Positions 53,093 to 63,300 of a stretch of 64,000 bases of DNA are shown in pieces. The notes below the pieces were generated by a model that saw only the letters and a program-made list of their open reading frames with translations, was not told the origin of the DNA and made no database searches. How positions within the stretch are numbered: the stretch's first letter is position 1; the number at the start of each line of letters is the position of its first letter. Source of the DNA: Lachnospiraceae bacterium (GTDB lineage Bacteria; Bacillota; Clostridia; Lachnospirales; Lachnospiraceae); the NCBI GenBank assembly GCA_015057555.1, contig SVEC01000003.1:1-64000 (forward strand), given 5' to 3'. The position numbers and the translations under genes are program-made.

Positions 53093-54065
53093 CAAGCCTT
53101 TTATGTTAGCCCCTGCAGGTAAGGATTACCTCTGGGGTGGTAATAGATTGAAAGTAGATTATAATAAAAATATAGATTTAACACCACTGGCTGAGACCTG
53201 GGAATGTTCTACTCATCCAGACGGACCTAGTATGGTTATTAGTGGAGAATATAATGGATGGACTCTGCCACAAGTGTTAAAGGAGCACCCTGATTATCTG
53301 GGTACCAATAATGCTAATAGCAGTGACCTGCCGGTATTAATTAAATTTATCGACGCAGAAAAAGACTTATCAGTACAGGTGCACCCAAGTGATGAGTATG
53401 CTATGGAATATGAGAATGGTTCTTATGGTAAGACAGAGATGTGGTATGTTCTTGATGCTACAGAGGATGCAAAGTTAGTGTATGGCTTCAATCAGGATGT
53501 GGATGAAGAAACCTTAAGACAAGCCCTGAAAGAAGGGGAATTAGAAAAATATCTAAATACAGTAGCTATAGAAAAGGGAGATGTGTTCTTTATACCATCA
53601 GGGCAGGTGCATGCCATAGGAGCAGGAGCTGTTATAGCTGAGATACAGCAGAATTCAAATCTGACCTACAGACTTTATGATTACAATAGAAGAGACAAGG
53701 ATGGTAACCTAAGAGAGCTTCATATAGATAAGGCCCTTGCGGTGTCTAATATGAGCAGTAGTTCAAAACCATCCAAGACAACAACAGAGATAAAGTCCAC
53801 CAAAGAATATGACATTGAGCAGATAAGTGATTGTAAGTATTTTCAGGTAGATAATGTAAATATACATACAGAGGCTTATGCTACAGTAAATTATAACACT
53901 GGAAAAGAGACTTTTAATGTGCTCCTTTGCGTAGATGGACAGGGAATACTTGCAGTTAATGAAGAAACATTTAACATAAACAAAGGCGACTGCGTATTTG
54001 TTCCAGCTAATTCTGTAAATATGAAGCTGAGTGGAAATATGCAGATATTAAGAACAAGCTGTTAA
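53064..54065 (+). CDS. manA: Mannose-6-phosphate isomerase, class I
   Basis: A 333-aa cupin zinc enzyme (EC 5.3.1.8) converting fructose-6-P to mannose-6-P. The N-terminal KDYLWGG motif, zinc-ligand motif VQVHPSDEYA and second cupin region IPSGQVHAIG are present. The start is uncertain: TAAGGAG (53047-53053) serves either GTG 53058 (four bases) or ATG 53064 (ten bases); both overlap the end of manC. It provides the first step of GDP-mannose synthesis, followed by the phosphomannomutase and ManC of the same operon. Confidence 0.9.
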   Translation: MTSVSSSLINKPFMLAPAGKDYLWGGNRLKVDYNKNIDLTPLAETWECSTHPDGPSMVISGEYNGWTLPQVLKEHPDYLGTNNANSSDLPVLIKFIDAEKDLSVQVHPSDEYAMEYENGSYGKTEMWYVLDATEDAKLVYGFNQDVDEETLRQALKEGELEKYLNTVAIEKGDVFFIPSGQVHAIGAGAVIAEIQQNSNLTYRLYDYNRRDKDGNLRELHIDKALAVSNMSSSSKPSKTTTEIKSTKEYDIEQISDCKYFQVDNVNIHTEAYATVNYNTGKETFNVLLCVDGQGILAVNEETFNINKGDCVFVPANSVNMKLSGNMQILRTSC

Positions 54066-54075
54066 GGAGAAAAAT

Positions 54076-55839
54076 ATGAACTATCAGGAAAGATATAAAG
54101 AATGGCTAGATTCAGAGGTATTTGATGAGGAGACAAAAACTGAGCTTCGAGCAATCGCCAATGACGATAAGGAAATAGAGGATAGATTCTACAAGGACCT
54201 TAAGTTTGGTACAGGAGGACTTAGAGGAGTAATTGGTGCTGGAACTAACAGAATGAATATATATACTGTTACAAAGGCTACTCAAGGACTTGCAAATTAC
54301 ATTAGGAGCCTTGGTGACGAAGCCATATCAAAGGGAGTTGCTTTAGCCTACGACTCTAGAAATATGTCTCCAGAATTTGCTGAGGCAACTGCCTTATGTC
54401 TTAATGCAAACGGAATAAAGACATATATATTTGATTCTCTTAGACCAACTCCTGAGCTTTCCTATGCAGTTCGTAAGCTTAATTGTGTAGCAGGTGTAGT
54501 AATAACCGCAAGCCATAATCCACCAGAGTATAATGGCTATAAGGTTTACTGGGAGGATGGTGCGCAGATAACACCTCCTCACGATAAGAATATACTGGCA
54601 CATGTTGCAGAGGTAACAGATTTCGATCAGGTTCTTAAAATGAACTTGGCTGATGCTAAGGAGCAAGGTCTATACAATATGGTTCCAGATAGTGTTGATG
54701 AAGATTATTATAACGAGCTTGTACAACAGACCATACACTCAGATATTATTCCTAAGATAGCTGATGATATGACTATAGTATTTACACCTCTTCATGGAAC
54801 AGGAAATGTACCTGTTCAGGAGGTATTAAAGAGATTAGGATTTACAAAGGTTTATATTGTACCAGAGCAGGAGCAGCCTGATGGAGATTTCCCTACAGTT
54901 GCATCACCAAATCCAGAGAATCCAGAGGGCTTTGCTATGGCTTTAGCACTAGCCAAAAAGGTTGATGCGGATATAGTTATGGCTACAGATCCTGATGCAG
55001 ATAGATTAGGAATATATGTAAAGGATACAAATGGTGTATTTGAAGGTACGGAATTAGCTAATACAGATGACTATCCATATGTATGCTTCAATGCAAATAT
55101 GACAGGTGCCTTAGTTGCGGAGTATGTTTGTCGTGAGCGAAAAAATACAGGAACCCTGCCTGCAAATGGAGCATTGTGTAGCACAATAGTATCCACTAAT
55201 TTAGCCGCAGCAATTGCCAAGGCTTATGACCTTAAATTCATAGAGACACTTACAGGCTTTAAATATATAGGAGAGCAGATAAAGTTCTTTGATGAGAATC
55301 ATTCTTATAAATTCATCTATGGTATGGAGGAAAGCTATGGTTGCCTTGTGGGCGATTATACTAGAGATAAGGATGCCTGTGGAGCTGTGGTAATGCTTAG
55401 TGAGGTTGCAGCATTTTACAAGACTCAGGGCAAAACTCTATGTGATGCCATGGAAGAGATATATGAAAAGTATGGTTATTATAGAGAGGGTGCTCATTCA
55501 CTTACCTTAAAGGGTGCAGACGGAGAAGCACGCATCAAAGAGATAATGAATAACCTTCGAAGCAATCCTATTACAGAGGTGGCTGGTCTTAAGGTTGTTG
55601 CATTAAGAGATTATAAGGAAGATAGAAGAGTTGATTTTGAAAGTAAAGTGGAGACAGCTACGGGTCTACCAAGGTCAAATGTGCTTTACTTCGAATTAGA
55701 TAAGGATGGCTGGTTTGCAGTTAGACCATCAGGAACAGAGCCAAAGATAAAGTTTTATTTTGGAGTAAATGAAGCTACCATGAAAGATGCCAATGACAAG
55801 CTAGCTGAGATTAAGAGATTTGTTGTTACATTAGCATAA
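54076..55839 (+). CDS. Phosphohexomutase (phosphomannomutase/phosphoglucomutase)
   Basis: A 587-aa alpha-D-phosphohexomutase. Phosphoserine loop TASHNPPEYNGYK, metal loop DPDADRLG, sugar loop GMEESYG and C-terminal RPSGTEPKIK are intact. It closely resembles the stand-alone enzyme at 40477, including WEDGAQITPPHD after the active serine. In this operon it would turn mannose-6-P into mannose-1-P or supply glucose-1-P for dTDP-sugars. AAGGAG precedes the ATG. Confidence 0.88.
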   Translation: MNYQERYKEWLDSEVFDEETKTELRAIANDDKEIEDRFYKDLKFGTGGLRGVIGAGTNRMNIYTVTKATQGLANYIRSLGDEAISKGVALAYDSRNMSPEFAEATALCLNANGIKTYIFDSLRPTPELSYAVRKLNCVAGVVITASHNPPEYNGYKVYWEDGAQITPPHDKNILAHVAEVTDFDQVLKMNLADAKEQGLYNMVPDSVDEDYYNELVQQTIHSDIIPKIADDMTIVFTPLHGTGNVPVQEVLKRLGFTKVYIVPEQEQPDGDFPTVASPNPENPEGFAMALALAKKVDADIVMATDPDADRLGIYVKDTNGVFEGTELANTDDYPYVCFNANMTGALVAEYVCRERKNTGTLPANGALCSTIVSTNLAAAIAKAYDLKFIETLTGFKYIGEQIKFFDENHSYKFIYGMEESYGCLVGDYTRDKDACGAVVMLSEVAAFYKTQGKTLCDAMEEIYEKYGYYREGAHSLTLKGADGEARIKEIMNNLRSNPITEVAGLKVVALRDYKEDRRVDFESKVETATGLPRSNVLYFELDKDGWFAVRPSGTEPKIKFYFGVNEATMKDANDKLAEIKRFVVTLA

Positions 55840-55852
55840 TAAGGAGATGCCT

Positions 55853-57580
55853 ATGAGTGCAAGAGCTAATTACGAAGCTTGGTTAAATAGTGAAATAATT
55901 GATGAGGCTACAAAGGAAGAGTTACGTAGCATATCTGATAATTCCGATGAGATAGAAGAAAGATTCTATATGGATTTGGAATTTGGTACAGGTGGTCTAA
56001 GAGGTGTAATGGGTGCTGGAACTAATCGTATGAATATTTATACTGTTAGAAAAGCCACTCAGGGTTTGGCCAACTATATTAAAAAAAATAATGAGTTTTC
56101 AGATTGCTCTGTGGTAATATCTTATGATAATAGGCATAATTCTAAGGAATACGCTATAGAAACAGCAGGATGCCTGGTGGCAAATGGAATAAAAACATAT
56201 ATATTTGATTCTTTACGACCAACACCAGTGTTATCCTTTGCGGTAAGATATTTGGAGTGTACAGCAGGTGTTAATATAACCGCTAGTCACAATCCAAAGG
56301 AATATAATGGATATAAGGTATATGGACCAGATGGCTCACAGGTGGTGTCACCTATGGATAAAGCCATAATGAATGAGGTTAGAGCTATTCAAACATTGGA
56401 GGAATGTGCTAGCTTATCCGAAGAAGAGCTGTTAAGCAATCCATTATATAAGGTGTTAGATGAAGATGTGGATGAGGCTTATTATGATGCTATAAAGGAT
56501 ATAAGTATTAGACCTGGAGTTATAAAGCAGAATCCAGACATATCCATCGTATATAGTCCGTTGCACGGAACAGGACTAGTTCCTGTAACAAAGGTGTTAA
56601 AGGAAAATGGATTAGAGAATGTTCACATAGTGGAGGAACAGGCGGTTCAGAATGGTGACTTCGCTACTGTCAAATCCCCTAATCCAGAAAATGAAAAAGC
56701 ATTTGAGTGCGCCTTAAAGTTGGCGGAGAAAGTCAAATCAGATTTGGTATTACTTACTGACCCAGATGCAGATAGACTAGGACTTTGTGCTCTAGATAAA
56801 ATGTCGGGAGAGTATAAGCACTTTACTGGGAATATGATGGGAGCACTTCTATGTGAGTACGTTCTATCTTCTAGAACAGAGCTTGGTACTATGCCTAATA
56901 ACCCTAGCATAGTTAGTACGGTAGTAATTACAGATTTGGTGAGAAAAATATGTGATAGTTATGGTGTATATTGTGATGCAAATAATCTAATTGGCTTCAA
57001 GTATATAGCTAATAAAATTAGAGAATATGAGGGAAATTCCTCCTATGAATATGTATTTGGTTTAGAGGATAGTGATGGATGTCTTCCAGGCACCTATGCA
57101 AGAGATAAGGATGCGGTAGGAACGGTACTGTTATTGTGCGAGGCTGCTGCATATTATCATTCCATTGGGTTGACATTGTGGGAACAAATGCTTAATATCT
57201 ATGAGAAATATGGATACTTTGCAGAGGATTTAAAGACCAAGAAAATCCCAGGAGTAGATGGACAGGAAAAGATAGCTAATATGATAGCCACCTTGCGAGA
57301 GAACCCACTAGATATGATAGGAGAATCTAAGGTAGTATCGGTATCCGATTATAAGACAGGAATATACTTTGATGCTGTTACTGGTGAAAGTCGAGAGGCG
57401 AAGCTGGACAAGTCCAATATGATATATTACAGATTGGAAAATGATGGGTGGTTCTTGGTGAGACCATCTGGTACAGAACCAAAGATAAAGTTTTATATGG
57501 GTGCAAAGGGGAATTCATTAGAGGATTCCAAGACCAAAATAGAAGCGTTAATTAACGCAGTTATGAAGATATTTGAGTAA
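55853..57580 (+). CDS. Divergent phosphohexomutase paralogue
   Basis: A 575-aa paralogue of the preceding gene. The phosphoserine loop TASHNPKEYNGYK, DPDADRLG and RPSGTEPKIK are kept. The sugar-binding loop is GLEDSDG instead of G(F/M)EESYG, and the segment after the serine is YGPDGSQVVSPMD instead of WEDGAQITPPHD. This points to a different sugar specificity, so one of the pair is likely the phosphomannomutase and the other a phosphoglucomutase (inference). ATG 55853 is chosen because AAGGAG directly abuts the earlier ATG 55847. Confidence 0.86.
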   Translation: MSARANYEAWLNSEIIDEATKEELRSISDNSDEIEERFYMDLEFGTGGLRGVMGAGTNRMNIYTVRKATQGLANYIKKNNEFSDCSVVISYDNRHNSKEYAIETAGCLVANGIKTYIFDSLRPTPVLSFAVRYLECTAGVNITASHNPKEYNGYKVYGPDGSQVVSPMDKAIMNEVRAIQTLEECASLSEEELLSNPLYKVLDEDVDEAYYDAIKDISIRPGVIKQNPDISIVYSPLHGTGLVPVTKVLKENGLENVHIVEEQAVQNGDFATVKSPNPENEKAFECALKLAEKVKSDLVLLTDPDADRLGLCALDKMSGEYKHFTGNMMGALLCEYVLSSRTELGTMPNNPSIVSTVVITDLVRKICDSYGVYCDANNLIGFKYIANKIREYEGNSSYEYVFGLEDSDGCLPGTYARDKDAVGTVLLLCEAAAYYHSIGLTLWEQMLNIYEKYGYFAEDLKTKKIPGVDGQEKIANMIATLRENPLDMIGESKVVSVSDYKTGIYFDAVTGESREAKLDKSNMIYYRLENDGWFLVRPSGTEPKIKFYMGAKGNSLEDSKTKIEALINAVMKIFE

Positions 57581-57595
57581 GATTAGGAGAGAAAA

Positions 57596-58174
57596 ATGGC
57601 AGTAGAAAAATTCGGAAAGATTACAGTAGAGACATGTGACATAGAGGGATTAAAGGTGATTACTCCATCTGTATTTGGAGATGATAGAGGATACTTTATG
57701 GAGACATATAATTACAATGATTTTGCTACGGCAGGTATTGACTGTAAGTTCGTACAGGATAACCAGTCAAGCTCAAAAAAGGGCGTTCTTAGAGGACTGC
57801 ATTTCCAGATTAACTTTCCACAGGACAAGCTTGTAAGAGTGGTAAGTGGAGAGGTATTTGATGTGGCTGTAGATCTTAGAGAAGGTTCAGAAACATATGG
57901 AAAATGGTATGGAGTGCATCTGTCTGCTGAGAATAAAAAGCAGTTTTTCATTCCAAAGAATTTTGCTCATGGATTTATAGTATTATCAGACAGCGCAGAA
58001 TTTTGTTATAAGTGTACTGACTTCTATCATGCAAATGATGAGGGTGGACTTCTCTGGTGTGACCCTGAAATCGGTGTAGAGTGGCCTATGCCAGAGGGTA
58101 TGACAAAAGAGGATTTGACTATATCTGATAAAGATCAAAAGTGGAGTGGAATAAAGGAACTTTCTAAGAACTAG
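57596..58174 (+). CDS. rfbC: dTDP-4-dehydrorhamnose 3,5-epimerase
   Basis: A 192-aa cupin epimerase (RmlC, EC 5.1.3.13) of the dTDP-L-rhamnose pathway. DDRGYFMETYN, QDNQSSSKKGVLRGLHFQ with the catalytic His, and FAHGFIVLSD are characteristic. RmlA, B and D are not in the window, so they must lie elsewhere or beyond its end. Its presence suggests rhamnose or another 6-deoxyhexose in the glycan. AGGAGAG precedes the ATG. Confidence 0.93.
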   Translation: MAVEKFGKITVETCDIEGLKVITPSVFGDDRGYFMETYNYNDFATAGIDCKFVQDNQSSSKKGVLRGLHFQINFPQDKLVRVVSGEVFDVAVDLREGSETYGKWYGVHLSAENKKQFFIPKNFAHGFIVLSDSAEFCYKCTDFYHANDEGGLLWCDPEIGVEWPMPEGMTKEDLTISDKDQKWSGIKELSKN

Positions 58175-58189
58175 TCTAGGAGAAATAGT

Positions 58190-58993
58190 ATGAAACTATT
58201 AGTATCTGCAAAGGATGCAATCAGCAAAAGAAAAATAATGATAGAGTTGGCAAAAACAGACTTCAAAAAAAGATTTGCAGGCTCATATTTTGGTATAGTC
58301 TGGATGTTTGTGCAGCCCATAGTTACTATATTTATTTATTACTGTGTATTTCAGTTGGGATTTAAGGCTAATCCACCTTCTGCCATTGACGCGCCGTATG
58401 TGTTATGGTTGGTTCCAGGAATAGTTCCATGGTTTTATTATAGTGAGGCGGTACAGATGGGTACTAACTGCTTGTTTGATTACAATTATTTGGTTAAAAA
58501 GGTTGTATTCAAGGTAAGTATAATACCGATTATAAAAAATATATCCTGTGCCTTTGTACATTTGATTTTTGTTTTCATTATGATTGGTTTCTTCTTGATA
58601 TATGGTTATGCACCAGAGTTATCATGGATACAAATACTGTATTATTCCGGATGCACCTTTGTGTTAATAACAGGAACGATATTAATCACATCATCAGTAA
58701 CAGTGTTTTTCAAGGATATGAGCCAGATAGTATCTATTTTGGTTCAGTTTGGTATGTGGATTACACCGATAATGTGGGACTATAATATGTTTGGAGAAAA
58801 GATCGTACCATTTTTAAAGATTAACCCATTTTTCTATATATCAGAAGGCTACAGAGATAGTATGTTGAATGGTGTGTGGTTTTGGGAAAGACCATTAGAT
58901 ACGTTGTATTTTTGGATAATAACATTGATTATATTTGCTATTGGAACAAAGCTATTCAAGAAACTTAGACCGCACTTTGCGGATGTTCTATAA
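58190..58993 (+). CDS. wzm: Polysaccharide ABC exporter permease (Wzm/TagG type)
   Basis: A 267-aa membrane protein of the ABC-2 polysaccharide exporter family. It begins with the typical cytoplasmic helix and DFKKRFAGSYFGIVWMFVQP motif and has six predicted helices. The FYYSEAVQMG loop and ITPIMWDYNM are also family-like. With the next-gene ATPase it would move a lipid-linked glycan across the membrane. Confidence 0.92.
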   Translation: MKLLVSAKDAISKRKIMIELAKTDFKKRFAGSYFGIVWMFVQPIVTIFIYYCVFQLGFKANPPSAIDAPYVLWLVPGIVPWFYYSEAVQMGTNCLFDYNYLVKKVVFKVSIIPIIKNISCAFVHLIFVFIMIGFFLIYGYAPELSWIQILYYSGCTFVLITGTILITSSVTVFFKDMSQIVSILVQFGMWITPIMWDYNMFGEKIVPFLKINPFFYISEGYRDSMLNGVWFWERPLDTLYFWIITLIIFAIGTKLFKKLRPHFADVL

Positions 58994-59002
58994 GGAGTCA
59001 GT

Positions 59003-60319
59003 ATGGATATTATTACTGTAGAAAATGTTTCAAAGGTATACCCTTTGTATGACAAAACAATAGATAGATTAAAAGAGACATTGTCTATTACCAAAAAAAG
59101 CTATCATAGGGATTTCTATGCCTTGAATGATGTAAGCTTCAATATAGGAGCAGGTGAGACTATTGGAATAATAGGTACTAATGGTTCTGGCAAATCAACC
59201 ATTCTAAAAATTATTACTGGTGTACTAACTCCAACAGAAGGAAATGTAACAGTTAATGGCAAAATTTCGGCTCTATTGGAACTAGGTGCAGGCTTTAATA
59301 TGGACTATACAGGAATGGAAAATCTCTATATGAATGGAACTATGATGGGTTACTCCAAAGAAGAGATGGAAGAAAAGATTCCGGCCATATTGGACTTCGC
59401 GGATATAGGAGAGTTTGTTCACCAGCCAGTGAAGACCTACTCAAGTGGAATGTTTGTCCGATTAGCTTTTGCTTTAGCTATAAATGTTGAACCAGAGATT
59501 TTAATAGTTGATGAAGCACTAGCAGTTGGAGATGCTTTTTTTCAGGCAAAATGTTTCTCTAAGCTTGAGGAGATAAGAAATGCTGGAACTACTATATTAT
59601 TTGTATCTCATGACATAGTGTCAGTAAAACAATTATGTAAGCGAGCTATTTGGATAGAAAAAGGGTTGGTGCGTATGGATGGAGACTCTAACGAAGTATG
59701 CGAACAATACCTAAGTATGCAAATAGAAGAAAACAACAGAATGAAGTCCGAGCTGGTAAAGGGCTTGCATCTGGAAAATAACGCAAAAACCATAAAAGAA
59801 AAGGACAAAATTGTAGTTAGAAAACTAGATTACACTTCCATGAAGAATGTAACAGCTACTGATGCAGCAGACATGCTATCCTTTTACATTAGAGATGAAA
59901 AAGGTGATGATGTCAATGTTCTAAGGCCAAACAAAAAATATACATTTGGCATAATTGCAGAGTTTAAGGAAAGTGTAGAAAATGCACTATTTGGCTTTGA
60001 GATGGAAAATGCAAAAGGCGTTAAGCTGTTTAGTATTAATAATTTTCTTAGCAATAGCGTGATGAGCTTAGCAGAAAAAGGAAAGATATATGAGGTAAAA
60101 TTCGATATAAGATTGCCTAAGGTTTGCAATGGAGAATATCTTATTAGTCCATGTATAGCTGCAGGAGAGCAAAACAACCATATAGTACATGTTAGATTGC
60201 ATAACGCTATTATGATTAATGTGGATAATTCGGAAGGATACAATCTATCAATTTTTGATTTGGATGCAAAGACAACTTTAATTGAACGAGACAGAAAAAG
60301 TATCAAGTTCTATGAGTAG
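59003..60319 (+). CDS. wzt: Polysaccharide ABC exporter ATPase (Wzt type)
   Basis: A 438-aa ATPase. Walker A GTNGSGKST, signature YSSGMFVRLAFALA, Walker B ILIVDEAL and the H-switch VSHD are present in residues 1-240. The C-terminal 180 residues form a beta-rich Wzt-C-like carbohydrate-binding domain, which in O-antigen exporters recognises a terminal modification of the finished chain. The following gene's methyltransferase domain could supply such a cap (inference). It starts 9 bp after the permease gene. Confidence 0.92.
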   Translation: MDIITVENVSKVYPLYDKTIDRLKETLSITKKSYHRDFYALNDVSFNIGAGETIGIIGTNGSGKSTILKIITGVLTPTEGNVTVNGKISALLELGAGFNMDYTGMENLYMNGTMMGYSKEEMEEKIPAILDFADIGEFVHQPVKTYSSGMFVRLAFALAINVEPEILIVDEALAVGDAFFQAKCFSKLEEIRNAGTTILFVSHDIVSVKQLCKRAIWIEKGLVRMDGDSNEVCEQYLSMQIEENNRMKSELVKGLHLENNAKTIKEKDKIVVRKLDYTSMKNVTATDAADMLSFYIRDEKGDDVNVLRPNKKYTFGIIAEFKESVENALFGFEMENAKGVKLFSINNFLSNSVMSLAEKGKIYEVKFDIRLPKVCNGEYLISPCIAAGEQNNHIVHVRLHNAIMINVDNSEGYNLSIFDLDAKTTLIERDRKSIKFYE

Positions 60320-60328
60320 GAGATAAAT

Positions 60329-63300
60329 ATGAAGGAAAATGTTAATGAAATTTTTACTGGAGAAAGATTTGTTCCAGGAGTAGAAGATGATGAGATAACA
60401 ATTGAACACTATCAAAGATATGAATCTATAGTAGAAATTGTTCGGGATAAGGTTGTAGTGGATGCAGCTTGTGGAGAAGGATACGGAACTTCTATTCTTG
60501 GAAAAACTGCCAAGTCTGTAGTTGGTATAGATATCTCTGAGGAAGCTGTGGAGAGAGCAAAGAGGGAATATGAGACTGACAATGTAAAGTATCAGGTAGG
60601 TGATATTTCTAAGCTAGACCTAGAAGACTCATCTATTGATGTTTTTGTGTCTTTCGAAACTATAGAGCACGTTAACAAAGAACTTCAGAAAAAGTTTGTA
60701 TCCGAGGTATCAAGAGTATTAAAAGATGATGGAGTATTTGTGATATCATCTCCTAATAAGGCGATTTATTCGGATTTTTTTGGTTACAATAATGAGTTTC
60801 ATGTTTGTGAGATGTACAAGGATGAGTTTGTAGAATTATTACAGGCCCAGTTCCAGTATGTAAAAATATATAACCAGTACCTTGAGGTGGCAAGTATAGT
60901 TGATAACAATGATATTCATAAGGATGGTGCAAAGTTCAAGAAGAATAGAGATACCTACACTTCAGATGGAAAATACTTTATAGCTATAGCAAGTAAAAAA
61001 GCTATAGGGGACATATGTATACAATCAGTTTATCTTAAGCATGATGTAACCTATAGAAAAAACATCCAAAGAATCTTTGAGTTACAAAAAGAGGTGGATG
61101 ATAGGAATGAGCATCTTACAAAGCTAGATAAGGAAATCAAGGATAAGGACCAGAGAATAATTGAACTTCAGGAAGAACATGAGAAGGGTATGGTTCAATT
61201 AAGAGGCTTTTTGGATGAAATTGAAGATCACGTTAGACAGAAGGAAGAACTTTTAAAACTGAATGAAGAACTTAGAGAGAAGATTGAGTTAAATGAGTAT
61301 CATTTAAACAAAGCCAATAAAGCGATTCACGATAAGGATGTCCATATTGGAAATCTTGAAAATATTATTAGAGACAAGGATAATCATATAAATAATCTAG
61401 AAAATACTTTGAGAAGAATCAAGAAGTTTGTTCCGGCTCCGTTAAGGAAGCTGGCCAAATTTATTGTACGTGGATTTAGAAAAATTAAGAGAACTTTAAA
61501 AGGAAACAAAAAGATGAAGAAGCTTCGTAAGCTGAAGGTCTCTTCAAGTCAGAATCCAATAGTATCTATAATTATACCGGTATATAATCAGTTTGATTAT
61601 ACCTACCAGTGTATTAAGTCAATTATAGAGTACACAGCAGATGTGGAATATGAAATTATTATAGGCGACGATGTTTCTTCAGACGAAACAGTAAATATTA
61701 ATAAGTACATCAAGGGAATAAATGTTATAAGAAACAGTGAGAATCTTAAGTTCTTGCTTAACTGTAATAATGCTGCAAAGTCAGCTATAGGTAAATACAT
61801 TTTATTCTTAAATAATGACACAAAGGTTACTGAAGGCTGGTTATCAAGTCTAGTTAAGCTGATAGAAGCTGATGAATCCATCGGGATGGTTGGTTCAAAG
61901 CTTGTATATCCAGATGGTCGACTTCAGGAGGCGGGTGGCATTGTATGGAAGGATGCATCAGCTTGGAATTACGGTCATGGCCAAGATCCAGAAGCACCAG
62001 AGTATAACTATGTAAGAGAGGTGGATTATATATCAGGAGCCTCTATTATGATTAAGAAAGCTCTGTGGGAGGAACTAGGTGGTTTTGATGAAGAGTTTGC
62101 ACCTGCATACTACGAGGATACAGACTTAGCATTCCAGGTAAGAAAAGCTGGATATAAGGTTATGTATCAGCCACAATCTGTAGTTGTACATTTCGAAGGT
62201 GTGTCTAATGGAACAGATGTAAGCACAGGATTGAAACAATATCAGGTAGTAAATGAGAAAAAGTTTAGAGATAAATGGGCAGAAGAATTGAGTAATCACT
62301 ATGAAAATGGAGAAAAGGTTATTCGCGCAAAGGATAGATGCTTTGAGGGCAAAAAGAATATTTTGTTCATAGACCATTATGTGCCTCATTACGACAAGGA
62401 TGCAGGCTCAAGATGTGTGTATTATTATCTGAACTTATTCCTAAAGAAGGGATATAATGTTAAGTTTATCGGAGATAATTTTTATAAGCACGAGCCATAT
62501 ACTACACATCTCAATCAAATGGGAATAGAGGTATTACATGGTAATTGGTATGCGCAAAATATTTTCACCTGGTTAGAGGAAAATAAAGACAATATAGATT
62601 TTGCCTTTATGAATAGACCACATATAACTGAAAAATATATTGATTTCTTCAAGGAAAAGATGAACACAAAACTGGCATACTTTGGACACGATCTACATTT
62701 CCTTAGAGCTATGAGAGAATACGAAATTACTGGTGATGAGGAAAAACGCTTGGAGTCTGCCGATTGGAAGAAGAAGGAACTTGATATAATTAACAAGGTG
62801 GATCTGGTATTATATCCATCAACTGTTGAGACAAATATGATTAAGGAAATCAACAGTGACCTTAATGCTAAGACCCTTATCCTATATATATATGATGAGT
62901 TCCTTAATTATGATAGAAAATCAAAGAACAACAAGGGAATAATGTTCGTAGGAGGATTTAGTCACACTCCAAATGTGGATGCAGTAAAGTGGTTTGTGGA
63001 GGAAGTGTATAGCAAGGTTCGAGAAAAGATGGACATACCTTTCTATATAGTAGGCTCAAATCCTCCAGAAGAAATCAAAGCATTACACGGAAATGGAATA
63101 GATGTGAAGGGCTTTGTATCAGATGAGGAACTTAACCAACTCTATAGAAACTGTAAGTTGGTTGTTGTTCCACTTAGATACGGAGCAGGTGTTAAAGGTA
63201 AGGTTGTGGAGGCTATATATAATGGTGCTCCTACATTAACTACAAGCATTGGAGCTGAGGGTATTCCTGACATTGAAGATGTATTAGTTGTGAAGGATGA

